Source: Aeromonas lacus (GTDB taxonomy: Bacteria > Pseudomonadota > Gammaproteobacteria > Enterobacterales > Aeromonadaceae). Taken from it: a stretch of 64,000 nt of DNA. Where the stretch lies: the NCBI RefSeq assembly GCF_000764665.1, contig NZ_JRGM01000154.1:1-64000 (forward strand), given 5' to 3'. Under the pieces are notes generated by a model that worked only from the letters and a program-made list of their open reading frames with translations, did no database searches and was not told the origin of the DNA. Each line of letters begins with the position of its first letter. Position 1 is the first letter of the stretch. Positions 1 through 11,874 of this stretch are shown in pieces. The translations under genes were made by a program, and so were the position numbers.

Positions 1-92
1 GGCTCATCATTGCTATAGTTACCATCTAATAAGGATTGAATTATTAAGGCCTTAATGTCACCCTCTAAAAACTTCATTTTATATATATTCAT
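1..92 (-). CDS. Partial unrecognised CDS running off the left edge
   Basis: On the minus strand an ATG at 92, with a second in-frame ATG at 77, opens a frame without stops to the window edge, about 30 codons. The visible N-terminus reads roughly MNIYKMKFLEGDIKALIIQ and continues polar. The stretch 1-260 is clearly AT-richer than the rest of the window. I see no convincing ribosome-binding site, so the start is uncertain. The family is not recognised. The low GC suggests an accessory gene, but this is inference from only 92 bases. Confidence 0.35.
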   Translation of the reverse strand, partial: MNIYKMKFLEGDIKALIIQSLLDGNYSNDE

Positions 93-262
93 ACGCGATT
101 CATAAATAAATCATTAATTCACAAATAGAAAATAGCATGTATTGAGCCAGCATGATATCGGACTGAACACTATTAACGCTACTGAAACTAATCCTTAAAC
201 GAAAGAATGGCGACTATCCCTGTCACCTCTTCAATTTTCCATCACTTTCCAATCAGAAAATA

Positions 263-2677
<2,415 letters not shown>

Positions 2678-2819
2678 TTTAACCACCTGGAACAATTCGG
2701 GTCGCGCATTATACCGGTTGCGGCCAAGGGGAGCGATGGCTTTTTGCCCCCAGAGTTCGCACGGGATAAGGGCTTGTTCCTCAATTCAGCCAGCAACTCT
2801 GCCTGCAATCGGCCAAAAG

Positions 2820-2845
2820 CAAGGGCGCCTACAGGCGCCCTTGTT
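2820..2845 (-). terminator. Rho-independent terminator of the RND operon
   Basis: A perfect 10-bp stem CAAGGGCGCC / GGCGCCCTTG with a TACA loop lies just past the permease stop codon. On the minus strand it is followed by a short T-rich run. Confidence 0.7.
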
Positions 2846-2872
2846 GGCAACGTTCACTCTGACGGCGGCGCG

Positions 2873-5800
2873 TCAGTGGGCTGGGGTCTGTTCGTCCCCC
2901 TCCCCTTTGGCGGCCTGTGTGGCGGCCAGCGCCTCGTTCACCTGCTGATCCCGCTGCCCGGTCATACCGGCGTGGCGGGCAATCAGGTGGTAGGTGGCAG
3001 GCACCACCAGCAGGGTGACCAGGGTCGCCAGCGACAGCCCGAAGAAGACCACAGTACCCACCGCCATCCGGCTCTCGTAGCCCGCCCCCATGGAGAGCAT
3101 CAGCGGCACCGCACCGATAATGGCGGTGAGCGAGGTCATCAGGATTGGCCGCAGGCGGCGCACCGAACCTGCGATGATCGCCTCCTCGAACCCTTCCCCG
3201 CGCTGGCGCAGCTGGTTGATGAACTCGACGATAAGGATGCCGTTCTTGGTCACCATGCCGATCAGCATGATCATGCCGATCTGGCTGTAGATGCTCATCT
3301 CCTGCCCCGTCAGCCAGAGGCCGAGCAGGCCGCCGAAGATGCCGAGCGGCACCGTCATCATCACCACGGTCGGGGTGAGGGTGCTCTCGAACTGGGCCAC
3401 CAGCACCAGATAGACCACCAGCAGGGCGAGGCCAAAGACCATCGCCATCTCCCCCTGATTGTCGCGGTAATCCTTGGAGTCACCGGCGTAATCGACCGTC
3501 ATGCCGCTCGGCAGATGCTCGTTGGCCCAGCCGTCGAGGAAGTCGAGCGCCTCGCCCAGAGTGTGATCCGGTGCCACGTCGGCGGTCAGGGTCACCGCCT
3601 TCTGGCGCTGGTAGTGATTGAGGCGGTTGGCGGTCGCCACTTGCTTGACCGTCGCCAGCGTCGAGAGACTCACCATCTCGCCATTGGCTGCCTTCAGGTA
3701 GATGCGGCCAAGATCCGAGATGCCGTTGAACTCCTTCTGGTTGGCGCGCAGGTAGACGTCATACTCCTCGCCCCTGTCCACATAGGTGGTCTTGCTCACC
3801 CCGCCCAGCATCGCCTGCAAGGTGCTGGCGACGGTGGAGACCGGAATGCCGAGCTGGCTGGCGCTGTCGCGCGAGACGGTCACCTGCAGCTCCGGGGTCT
3901 TCTCGGCGTAGTCGAGATCCGGGCTTATCATCAGGCCGCTCGCCTGCGCCGCTTTTTGCAGCTCCAGCCCCTGCTGGTAGAGCTCGGCATAGTCGTTGCC
4001 CTGCAGCACGAACTGCACCGCGGCGGTGGAACCACCCCGGAAGCCCGGCTGGAAGGTGCGGATCATCACGTCGGGAATACCGGCGAGCTTGGCCCCGAGC
4101 GAGCGGGAGAACTGGGTGGCGGTGATGTCGCGCTCGGCCCAGTCGGTGAGCTGGATGATCACCATGCCGGTCTGATCGCCGCCACGGCCAAAGGCGGGGG
4201 TGCTGAAGCTCATCGCCTTGACCACCCCCTTGCCCAGCATCGGCATGATGGCGGACTCCACCTGCTGCATATTGCGCTTCATTCGCTCGATACTGGTCCC
4301 CTCCGCCCCCTTGACGAAGACGAAGACCACGCCGCGATCCTCGGTCGGGGTGAGGCTGCTCGGCAGCTGGGTGAAGAGGGCGCCGATACCGGCGAGACAA
4401 AGCAGCAGCGCCAGCGGCATCCAGCGCGAGCGGCGCAGCAGCCCCTGCAACAGGCGGCGATAGAGCCCCTCCACCCAGCCAAGGCCACGATCGAGGGCCG
4501 CCGTCAGCCGGTTCGGCTTGTCGAGCGGGCGCATCAGCCAGGAGCCCATGGCCGGCGTGAGGGTCAGCGCCACCAGCGAGGAGCAGAGCACCGCCAGCGA
4601 AAGCAGAATGGCAAACTCGGTAAAGAGCCGTCCCACCATGCCATCCATAAAGGCGATGGGGATAAAGACCATCACCAGCACCGCGGTGGTGGCGATGACT
4701 GCAAAGCCCACCTCGCGGGTGCCGTGCCAGGCCGCCAGCAGGGGTGGTTCACCCCGCTGCAGATGGTGGTGAATGTTCTCCACCACCACGATGGCGTCAT
4801 CCACCACCAGACCGATGGCGAGAATAAGCGCCAGCAAGGTGATGAGGTTGATGGAAAAACCGAGATACCAGGCGCCGATAAAGGCGGAGATAAGGGAGAC
4901 CGGTACCGTGATGGCCGGGATCAGGGTGGTGCGTCCCTGGCCGAGGAACAGATAGAGCACCGCCACTACCAGCACGGCGCAGATGGCCAGGGTTTCATAT
5001 ACCTCGTCGATGGCCTGCTTGATAAAGATGGTGGAGTCGTAATCGACCTCCAGCTTGGCCCCCTCCGGCAGGAAGCGCTGCATCTCCACCAGCTTCTTCT
5101 CCACCCCCTGCGCCACCGCCAGCGGGTTGGCGGTGGACTGGGCGACGATGCCGATACCCAGACTCTCGCGGCCGTTGCGCTGGTAGGCACTGTCTTCGTT
5201 CTTGGCCCCCACCTCCACATCGGCGATGTCGGAGAGATAGACGCTCTGGCCGTTGGCGGCGGTGCGCACCTGCAACTGCTGGAAATCTTCAGCCGTGTGG
5301 TAGAGCCGGGCAATCTGCACCGACATAGTCATGGAGTTGTTGCGGATCTCGCCGCCCGGCAGCTCGATGTTCTCGCGCTTGAGGGCATCCTGCACATCCG
5401 CCACCGTGACGCCGCGCGCCGCCATGTCGGCCGGGCGCAACCGCACATACATCACCTGGGTGAGATCGCCGGAGAGCTCCACTTCGCTCACCCCGTCCAC
5501 CAGACTCAGGGGGTCGACCAGCACCCGGTTGGCGTAGTCGGTCATGGCGGTGCGATCCATCTGGCTGCTGCTGAAGTTGAGCCAGACCGCCACATCGCCG
5601 CTGCCGCTATCCTTGGTCACCAGCGGATCGTCGGCATCCTCCGGCAGCTTGCTCTTGGCGCGGGTCAGGGCATCGCGCACATCGGAGACCCCCTCCACCA
5701 TATTCCAGCCGAGCTTGAACTCCACCGTGATCATCGAGCGCCCCTTGCGGGTCACCGAGTTGATGTTCTTGATGCCGCTGATGCCGGAGAGCTGATCCTC

Positions 5801-6001
5801 GATGGGTTTGGTGACCTGACTCTCCATCACCGCCGGGGCTGCCCCCTCATAGGTGGTGGTGATGGTGACCGACGGGGTCTGCACATCGGGCATCTCCCGT
5901 ACCGTCAACTTGCTGAAAGCGACCAGACCAAACACGGTGAGCAGGGCGCTGAGCACCACCGCCACCAGCGGGCGGCGCACTGAGATATCGGAGAGCCACA
6001 T
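2873..6001 (-). CDS. RND (HAE-1 family) efflux permease
   Basis: Inner-membrane proton-driven drug/solute exporter of the AcrB/MexF superfamily, 1042 residues, the normal length. It shows the first transmembrane segment at residues 10-30, a periplasmic porter domain, and the TM4 motif LVVDDAIVVVEN near residue 400 with the paired Asp residues needed for proton relay. A second porter domain and a membrane half close with the VMMTVPLGIFGG and KNGILIVEFINQL stretches. Its start overlaps the adaptor stop (TGATG), so the two are translationally coupled. No outer-membrane channel gene follows, so it presumably uses a TolC encoded elsewhere. Substrate unknown. Confidence 0.95.
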   Translation of the reverse strand: MWLSDISVRRPLVAVVLSALLTVFGLVAFSKLTVREMPDVQTPSVTITTTYEGAAPAVMESQVTKPIEDQLSGISGIKNINSVTRKGRSMITVEFKLGWNMVEGVSDVRDALTRAKSKLPEDADDPLVTKDSGSGDVAVWLNFSSSQMDRTAMTDYANRVLVDPLSLVDGVSEVELSGDLTQVMYVRLRPADMAARGVTVADVQDALKRENIELPGGEIRNNSMTMSVQIARLYHTAEDFQQLQVRTAANGQSVYLSDIADVEVGAKNEDSAYQRNGRESLGIGIVAQSTANPLAVAQGVEKKLVEMQRFLPEGAKLEVDYDSTIFIKQAIDEVYETLAICAVLVVAVLYLFLGQGRTTLIPAITVPVSLISAFIGAWYLGFSINLITLLALILAIGLVVDDAIVVVENIHHHLQRGEPPLLAAWHGTREVGFAVIATTAVLVMVFIPIAFMDGMVGRLFTEFAILLSLAVLCSSLVALTLTPAMGSWLMRPLDKPNRLTAALDRGLGWVEGLYRRLLQGLLRRSRWMPLALLLCLAGIGALFTQLPSSLTPTEDRGVVFVFVKGAEGTSIERMKRNMQQVESAIMPMLGKGVVKAMSFSTPAFGRGGDQTGMVIIQLTDWAERDITATQFSRSLGAKLAGIPDVMIRTFQPGFRGGSTAAVQFVLQGNDYAELYQQGLELQKAAQASGLMISPDLDYAEKTPELQVTVSRDSASQLGIPVSTVASTLQAMLGGVSKTTYVDRGEEYDVYLRANQKEFNGISDLGRIYLKAANGEMVSLSTLATVKQVATANRLNHYQRQKAVTLTADVAPDHTLGEALDFLDGWANEHLPSGMTVDYAGDSKDYRDNQGEMAMVFGLALLVVYLVLVAQFESTLTPTVVMMTVPLGIFGGLLGLWLTGQEMSIYSQIGMIMLIGMVTKNGILIVEFINQLRQRGEGFEEAIIAGSVRRLRPILMTSLTAIIGAVPLMLSMGAGYESRMAVGTVVFFGLSLATLVTLLVVPATYHLIARHAGMTGQRDQQVNEALAATQAAKGEGDEQTPAH

Positions 6002-7050
6002 CAGCCGTTTACCTCCGCCAGATCGTGGACCTTGGCGCCATCACGCAGATTGACCAGCCCTTCGACCACGATGCGATCACCGACCTTGAGCCCCTCGGTG
6101 ACCCAGACGGTCTCCCCTTCGGTCTCGCCGAGTACCACCGGCACCCGCTTGACCCGGCCATCGGCCTCGAGGCGATAGACGAAGCGCTGCTCGCCAGCGT
6201 ACTCCACCGACTGGGCAGGAATAATAGTGAGCTGGCGGGAGGGGAGCGAGAGCTCGACGTTGAGCAGCATGCCCGGACGCAGCTGGCCGTTTTGATTGGG
6301 CAGCTCGACCCGCGCCTTGATGTTCTGGGTTTCGTTGGAGATGCGGCTGTCGAGGGTGGTGAGGGTGCCGTTGAAGTGCTGATCCGGCCAGGCAGAGCTG
6401 GTCGCCGTCACTGCCATGCCGGGGCGCAGCAGGGAAAGGTAGCGCTCCGGCACTGCCAGATCGAGGCGCAGTGTGTCGATATCGTCGAGGTGCAGCAGGG
6501 TATCGCCGCTATTGACCAGCGCCCCTTCGCTGAGATCAATCAGGCTGACGGTGCCAGCAAACGGCGCCTGCAAGTTACGCAGGGAGAGCTCGTAGCGGGC
6601 GGCATCGACCCGCGCCTGCACCTGATCGACGGTAGCCTCCTGCCCCTCCAGCACCGACTGGGTGACGGCGCCACGGGCGACCAGCTTGCGCATCTCGTTA
6701 AGCTTGCGGTGCTCGTCGCGCAGGCTGGCGCTCTGCTCCGCCAGCTCGGCGCGCTGCTTGCCATTGTCGAGGGCGATAAGGGTCTCCCCTTTGGCGACGC
6801 CCTGCCCGGACTTCACGGCGATGTTGACGATGCGGCCGGTCACCTCGGGACTGATAACGACGGAGCGGTTGGCCTCCAGCTTGCCCACCAGCTTGAGGGT
6901 CGGCTCGGCCAGACTCTGCTTGACGGTCTGGGTGCGAATATTGATCTCGCGAGTCGGGGCCTTGGCTGCCGGTTGAAAGTGACCAACCGCCCACCAGATG
7001 GCAGCCACCAGAGAGAGCAGGCCGAGGCCCAGCCAGATACGCATTTTCAT
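6001..7050 (-). CDS. RND efflux periplasmic adaptor (membrane fusion protein)
   Basis: About 349 residues. An N-terminal membrane anchor or signal (residues 3-25) is followed by split biotinyl-lipoyl halves flanking an alpha-helical hairpin around residues 95-150, then beta-barrel and membrane-proximal domains. It bridges the RND pump to an outer-membrane channel. It is the first gene of a two-gene operon and its stop overlaps the permease start. I prefer the ATG at 7050, which has GGA nearby, over the ATG at 7062 four codons upstream. The divergent diguanylate cyclase starts 200 bases away, so this gap holds promoters in both directions. Confidence 0.92.
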   Translation of the reverse strand: MKMRIWLGLGLLSLVAAIWWAVGHFQPAAKAPTREINIRTQTVKQSLAEPTLKLVGKLEANRSVVISPEVTGRIVNIAVKSGQGVAKGETLIALDNGKQRAELAEQSASLRDEHRKLNEMRKLVARGAVTQSVLEGQEATVDQVQARVDAARYELSLRNLQAPFAGTVSLIDLSEGALVNSGDTLLHLDDIDTLRLDLAVPERYLSLLRPGMAVTATSSAWPDQHFNGTLTTLDSRISNETQNIKARVELPNQNGQLRPGMLLNVELSLPSRQLTIIPAQSVEYAGEQRFVYRLEADGRVKRVPVVLGETEGETVWVTEGLKVGDRIVVEGLVNLRDGAKVHDLAEVNG

Positions 7051-7249
7051 CGAGCAATCCATGAAGAGTTGAGAGAGGGAAATCTGATTGGGGCCATTTT
7101 AGCCCCAGACTATGCCGTGACTATGTATAAATGTGACAAAACGTAACAGGAGTGGCGCCAGATCACTGCAATCAAGCCTTTTCGATCCCTTTTTCAGCAG
7201 AGTCGCATACACTAGCGACAGTTTTCTTCGCAATATAGCCAAATCGCCT

Positions 7250-8803
7250 ATGCCAAATGTGTCTGACCGACGTTTCCTCTCACGCCTGACCTGGCTGCTG
7301 TTCGCCTCCGTCATCCTGCTGGTTGGTCTGACCCTGCGGCAAAGTCTGAAACAGATAGAGGATCTCTATCTTAGCGATACGGCCAATAGCGCAATTCGCC
7401 TGCGCGATCAGTTCAAGCAGACCGAGACCTTTCTCGAGGCGATGCGCGGGCAGGCCGAAGAGCGACTGCGCAGCGATCCCCAGTCGGTACTGACCCGCCA
7501 GCTCTATCGCCATCTCGAGCAGCTGCCGGAGGGACTGGCACTCGACCATCCCCCTGCCGACCTGCCCGCCGGGCTGGTCGGCAACCTGACCGGGTTTGGG
7601 CCCCTGCCCCCCCGTGGCAGCGAGCGGGAGGCTCGCATTCATCTGGCCCTGAGTCTCTCGCCCCTGCTCTCTACCGCCAGCCAGCGCCTTGGCAAGGAGA
7701 TCGCCTGGGTCTACTTCACCGGCGCAGACAACTTTGTCTACCTCTACCCCTGGCGCCCCTCCAGCCAGTACCGCTTTACCAATGCCATCTATGAGAAATC
7801 CTACTGGCAGGATGCGCAGGCAACCCCCAATCCGGGCCGCACCACCATTCTCTCGCGCCCCTATGAGGACTTTGCTGGCCTTGGCACCATGATCACCATG
7901 TCGCAACCCCTCTACAAAGGCTCGACTCTGGTGGGGGTCATCAGCATGGATGTGCTGCTCTCGCGGCTCCATCAGCAGTTGCAGGCGCTCACCCCAAGGC
8001 TCGGTGGTTACCTGCTCATCAATCAGTACGATCAGGTGCTGGCCTGCAGCAACTCGGATCCCCATCCCCAGCGACATCTGGCGCCGGACGATCAGTACCG
8101 CTGGAATCAGGGGGGCTTTCAACTCACCCAGGCGCTGAGCGATACCCCGCTGCGGCTGGTGCACCGCATCCCCCTGCTTGAGCTGCTCGTTGCGCTGATC
8201 TGCCAGTCGGCACCGACCCTGCTCGCCATCGCCTTCATGCTGCTGGCCGCCCTCTCCAGTCTGAGATCTCACCGTCTCAACCTGCAGCTCAACTATCTCT
8301 CCTGCCATGATGCGCTCACCGGCGCCTTCAATCGTCACTATCTGACCCAACAGGAGCAGAGTGGCCAGCTGGCAAAACAGATGCCTGTCGGGGTGATCCT
8401 GTTCGATGCGGATCACTTCAAACGGGTCAACGACCGCTTCGGCCACGGAGTGGGTGATATCGTGCTGATCCGGCTGGTGCAGATCTGCCAGCAGCAACTC
8501 AGCCCATCGGATTGTCTGATCCGCTGGGGGGGCGAGGAGTTTTTGCTGCTGGTCGCCCGCTGTGACGACGCTCGTCTCGCCGCGCTGGCCGAGCAGATCC
8601 GCATCGCGGTCGAACATTATGACTGGCGCAGCATAGTGCCCGAGCTGGCCGTCACCATCAGCCTCGGTTACCACCCCCATGCAGACTCCATCCCGCTGCA
8701 CGAGGCGATCCGCCGCGCCGATGTCGCCCTCTATCAGGCCAAAGGCAATGGCCGCAATCGCTCGGAAAGATGGCAGGGTGACGAGGCCCAGCTCACAGAG
8801 TAA
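7250..8803 (+). CDS. Diguanylate cyclase with dCache-type periplasmic sensor
   Basis: Makes c-di-GMP from two GTP. About 517 residues: TM1 near residues 10-30, a long periplasmic double-Cache-like domain (about 35-325, including the segment around AWVYFTGADNFVYLYPW), TM2 near 330-350, then a GGDEF domain. The active-site signature is RWGGEEF. At the canonical inhibitory-site position the sequence is SPSD rather than RxxD, so product inhibition through that site is not expected. No EAL domain. I start at the ATG at 7250, just before the predicted TM1; an upstream extension is possible but does not look coding. Confidence 0.9.
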   Translation: MPNVSDRRFLSRLTWLLFASVILLVGLTLRQSLKQIEDLYLSDTANSAIRLRDQFKQTETFLEAMRGQAEERLRSDPQSVLTRQLYRHLEQLPEGLALDHPPADLPAGLVGNLTGFGPLPPRGSEREARIHLALSLSPLLSTASQRLGKEIAWVYFTGADNFVYLYPWRPSSQYRFTNAIYEKSYWQDAQATPNPGRTTILSRPYEDFAGLGTMITMSQPLYKGSTLVGVISMDVLLSRLHQQLQALTPRLGGYLLINQYDQVLACSNSDPHPQRHLAPDDQYRWNQGGFQLTQALSDTPLRLVHRIPLLELLVALICQSAPTLLAIAFMLLAALSSLRSHRLNLQLNYLSCHDALTGAFNRHYLTQQEQSGQLAKQMPVGVILFDADHFKRVNDRFGHGVGDIVLIRLVQICQQQLSPSDCLIRWGGEEFLLLVARCDDARLAALAEQIRIAVEHYDWRSIVPELAVTISLGYHPHADSIPLHEAIRRADVALYQAKGNGRNRSERWQGDEAQLTE

Positions 8804-8836
8804 GCTGGGCCCTCCACACTTTTCAGGAGTCAATTC

Positions 8837-9703
8837 GTGCCACGAAAACCCCGCGTAGGGCTCGCTCTGGGGAGCGGCGCCGCCAGAGGATGGGCCCATA
8901 TCGGCGTCATCCGCGCTCTTGAACGACTCGGCATCAAGCCCGATCTCATCGCCGGCTGCTCCATCGGCAGTTTTGTCGGCGCCGCCTATGCCGCTGGCGA
9001 ACTGGACAGACTGGAGAGCTGGGTACGCGGCTTTACCCGCCTGCAGGTGGTGAGCCTGCTCGATCCCGCCCTCTCCGGCGGCCTCTTTCGCGGCGAAAAG
9101 GTGTTTGGCATTGCCGCCAACCATCTGGGGGATCCCGAGCTGGAGAGCCTGCCCATCCCCTTCGCCTGCGTGGCGACCGAACTCGATACCGGCCGTGAAA
9201 TCTGGCTGCAACGGGGGCCACTGCGCCAGTCGGTGCGCGCCTCCTGCGGCATGCCGGGGATCCTCACTCCGACCCGGGTCAACGACCGCTGGCTGGTCGA
9301 TGGTGCCGTGGTCAATCCGGTGCCCATCTCGCTGGCGCGCGCCATGGGGGCCGAGGTGGTGATCGCCATCAACCTCAACACCGACATGCACCAACCCTGG
9401 ACCGACGAGCCGGATCAATCCGGCGGCGGTCTGCTCAGCCAGTGGCTCAATCGCGGTGAGGCGACCCCGGCCACGCCCGGCATGTGGAGCGTGATGAGCG
9501 GCTCCATCAACATCATGCAGGAACGGATCACCCGGGCGCGGATGGCAGGGGATCCCCCGGAAATCCAGCTCTGTCCGCGCCTTGGCAGCTTCTCCATCAT
9601 GGACTTTCATCGCGCCAGCGATGCCATCGAGGAGGGGGAGGCCTGCGTCGAGCGCAACCTTGACCAGCTCAAGGATGAACTGGGCCGGCTCGGGGTGATC
9701 TAA
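8837..9703 (+). CDS. rssA: Patatin-like phospholipase, RssA family
   Basis: Predicted Ser-Asp dyad lipid acyl hydrolase, 288 residues. It has the oxyanion loop GSGAARGW at residues 12-19, the nucleophile elbow GCSIG with Ser42, and the catalytic Asp in the motif VDGAVVNPVP near residue 155. It starts at a GTG with CAGGAG eight bases upstream. E. coli RssA is of similar length but sits beside the RpoS adaptor gene rssB; no rssB is present here. Follows the diguanylate cyclase by 33 bases and may be cotranscribed with it. Substrate not known. Confidence 0.88.
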   Translation: MPRKPRVGLALGSGAARGWAHIGVIRALERLGIKPDLIAGCSIGSFVGAAYAAGELDRLESWVRGFTRLQVVSLLDPALSGGLFRGEKVFGIAANHLGDPELESLPIPFACVATELDTGREIWLQRGPLRQSVRASCGMPGILTPTRVNDRWLVDGAVVNPVPISLARAMGAEVVIAINLNTDMHQPWTDEPDQSGGGLLSQWLNRGEATPATPGMWSVMSGSINIMQERITRARMAGDPPEIQLCPRLGSFSIMDFHRASDAIEEGEACVERNLDQLKDELGRLGVI

Positions 9704-9740
9704 CCCGCAGCACCCATCGCCAAAACAACCAAAACAAAAA

Positions 9741-9765
9741 GAGCGCCTTGCGGCGCTCTTTTGCT
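9741..9765. terminator. Bidirectional terminator between rssA and the NSS transporter
   Basis: GAGCGCC / GGCGCTC stem with a TTGC loop, A-rich on the left and T-rich on the right, between two convergent genes. Confidence 0.75.
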
Positions 9766-9782
9766 ATGGGGGAACGGTTGGC

Positions 9783-11144
9783 TTAGAAGAGTCCCAGCCC
9801 CTTGAGCATCACGATCAGGATCAGCAACGGCGATACGTAACGGATGATGAAGAAGAGCGGTTTGAGGATCGGCAGCTCCAGCTCGCCACCATTGGTCAGG
9901 GCATCGCGCAGCTTCTCCTCGCCCCATACCCAGCCCACAAACAGGCAGAGGAAAATACCGCCCAGCGGCATCAGGATGTTGGAGGAGAGGTAGTCGAACA
10001 GATCGAAGAAGGTCTTGCCGGCAATATGGACATCCGCCATGGCGCTGTTGGAGAGCGCGCAAGTGGAGCCGACGGCGCCCAGCACCAGCAGGTTGATCAG
10101 GGTCGCCTTGGGGCGGCTCATCTTGAAGCGCTCGGAGAGCACGGATACCGGCACCTCCAGAATGGAGAGCATGGCACCGGTGGCGGCAATGGCCGACAGC
10201 ACGAAGAAGAGCACCATAAAGAGGTGGCCAAACGGGATGCTGGCAAAGACCGCCGGAATGGTGATGAACAGCAGCGACGGGCCGGCAGTCGGTTCGAAAC
10301 CAAAGGCGAACACCGCCGGGAAGATGGCGATACCGGCCAGCATGGAGACGAACAGGTCGGCACACATCACCCGGAACGCGGTGACCGGGATGTTCTGGTC
10401 ATCACGGAAGTAGCTGCCGTAAGTCATCATGCAGCCCATCCCGATGGAGAGCTTGAAGAAGGCGAGCCCCATGGCGGTCAACACCACTGCGCCGGTGATC
10501 TTGGAAAAATCCGGTGAGAAGAGGAAGGAGAGCCCCCGGCTCGCCCCCGGCAGGGTCAGGCTGCGCACGCCGATCACCAGCAGCAGAATGAAGAGCACCG
10601 GCATCAGCTTCTTGGTGACCGCTTCGATCCCCTTGGAGACCCCCATCAGCAGGATGCCACCCATCAGGGCCAGCACCAGCCACTGCCAGAGCAGACTCTG
10701 CAACGGGTTGCTGATCAGCGCGTTGAAAGCATCGCCGGTGACCTTGGGATCGGTCGAGAGGATGGAGCCATCAACCGCCTTGAAGATGTAGGCGAAAACC
10801 CAGGCTGCCACTTCCGAGTAGAAGGACATGATAAGGAAAGCGGCCAGCACGCCCATGACGGCGATCAGCCACCAGGGTTGCCCTTTGGGCGCCAGCTTGC
10901 TCAGGGTGGTTACCGCATCGGTTTTGCTTTTACGGCCCAGCATGATCTCGGAGATCATCACCGGCAAACCGACCAGCAGGGTTGCGATCACATAGACAAG
11001 CAGAAAGCCGGCACCGCCGTTCTCACCCGTCAGATAGGGAAATTTCCAGATGTTGCCAAGACCGACGGCAGAACCTAGGGTGGCGGCGAGTACGCCGAAT
11101 TTGCTGGTAAAGCCGTCTCTGGCCTTGGGGGTGGTTTGACTCAT
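9783..11144 (-). CDS. Sodium-dependent neurotransmitter:symporter (NSS) family transporter
   Basis: Na+-coupled amino-acid (or similar amine) importer of the SNF/NSS family, about 453 residues with 11-12 membrane helices. The TM1 signature GSAVGLGNIWKFPYLTG near residues 20-36 carries the unwound sodium and substrate site typical of LeuT, TnaT and MhsT. I choose the ATG at 11144 (MSQTTPKARDGF) because the family fold begins right after it; upstream in-frame ATGs add an atypical leader. Single-gene unit convergent with rssA. The substrate cannot be read from sequence; tryptophan or other hydrophobic amino acids are usual for this group. Confidence 0.9.
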   Translation of the reverse strand: MSQTTPKARDGFTSKFGVLAATLGSAVGLGNIWKFPYLTGENGGAGFLLVYVIATLLVGLPVMISEIMLGRKSKTDAVTTLSKLAPKGQPWWLIAVMGVLAAFLIMSFYSEVAAWVFAYIFKAVDGSILSTDPKVTGDAFNALISNPLQSLLWQWLVLALMGGILLMGVSKGIEAVTKKLMPVLFILLLVIGVRSLTLPGASRGLSFLFSPDFSKITGAVVLTAMGLAFFKLSIGMGCMMTYGSYFRDDQNIPVTAFRVMCADLFVSMLAGIAIFPAVFAFGFEPTAGPSLLFITIPAVFASIPFGHLFMVLFFVLSAIAATGAMLSILEVPVSVLSERFKMSRPKATLINLLVLGAVGSTCALSNSAMADVHIAGKTFFDLFDYLSSNILMPLGGIFLCLFVGWVWGEEKLRDALTNGGELELPILKPLFFIIRYVSPLLILIVMLKGLGLF

Positions 11145-11302
11145 GCTTGTCTCACTTTCTTTCGCATCATGCGAGATGAACCGGTTTTTGAGGCTCGGAA
11201 TTTTCTGAGGTTTGATGTGGTTTGCCAAGATGTTTTGCGTAAAAGCTCTATGCAGTGCACAGATACGGGAAACGTCTGGCCGAGCACTGTTTCAGGGACA
11301 AA

Positions 11303-11330
11303 AAAATGCCGCCCAAGGGCGGCATTTTTC
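11303..11330 (-). terminator. Terminator after the small HTH gene
   Basis: Perfect stem ATGCCGCCC / GGGCGGCAT with a two-base loop, flanked by A and T runs. It lies between the HTH stop codon and the start of the NSS gene. Confidence 0.75.
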
Positions 11331-11348
11331 TATCTGTCACAGTGACGA

Positions 11349-11615
11349 TTACGCCTTGGCGAGATCGTCCGGACCAATCTGGCCGATTTCGGCGACTTTT
11401 TTGTCAGCCAGCAGCCAGAGAGTGAACTTGTGCAGTTCCGGGTGGTGAGCCAGGGCAACCAGGAAGGCACCACCGACTTCACGATAACCCAGTTCATAGT
11501 TCTTCAGGGTTGTGGGGGGAACACCCAGCAAATCAGCAAACTTCGGACGGCTCAAACCAACCGCTTCACGGATCTGACGGATCTTCTTGCCAACAGTGAC
11601 GATATTTGAATTCAT
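11349..11615 (-). CDS. Small XRE-like helix-turn-helix protein
   Basis: An 88-residue DNA-binding protein. Residues 8-50 form an XRE/Cro-type helix-turn-helix (VGLSRPKFADLLGVPPTTLK with ENYELG-like recognition), and the last 35 residues form a short tail that may dimerise. I start at the ATG at 11615, as upstream codons look non-coding. The gene stands alone, without a neighbouring toxin in the same direction, so an antitoxin role is not supported. A perfect palindrome sits 20 bases upstream of the start and could be its own operator. Function unknown; a regulator is the only safe call. Confidence 0.75.
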   Translation of the reverse strand: MNSNIVTVGKKIRQIREAVGLSRPKFADLLGVPPTTLKNYELGYREVGGAFLVALAHHPELHKFTLWLLADKKVAEIGQIGPDDLAKA

Positions 11616-11634
11616 ATTGTTCCATACTCCGTTT

Positions 11635-11660
11635 GGCGGATTTAATCCGCCTTTTATTTT
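11635..11660. promoter_or_regulatory. Palindrome upstream of the HTH gene
   Basis: GGCGGAT-TTA-ATCCGCC, a 7-bp perfect inverted repeat followed on the plus strand by TTTTATTTTT. It reads as a terminator on the plus strand, yet no plus-strand gene precedes it. Its position in the 5' region of the HTH gene also fits an autoregulatory operator or a leader hairpin. Confidence 0.4.
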
Positions 11661-11874
11661 TCGCGACGACTCGTAGTCAAGTGTATCAGTTTTGTACGGA
11701 CTCGTTATGGTCGAGCCTCTATCTTTATGAGCGCCTTTCGGCGACAACCCTTGCCTTCAAAGGGGGATGGTAATCGCTCAGCCGCCTCAGGTAAACAGTC
11801 TCGAAAAGAAACCTTTATTGTTGCCATCCCAATAAACCGTATAATTCGCCAGCTACCCATTAAGAGGAATAAGT

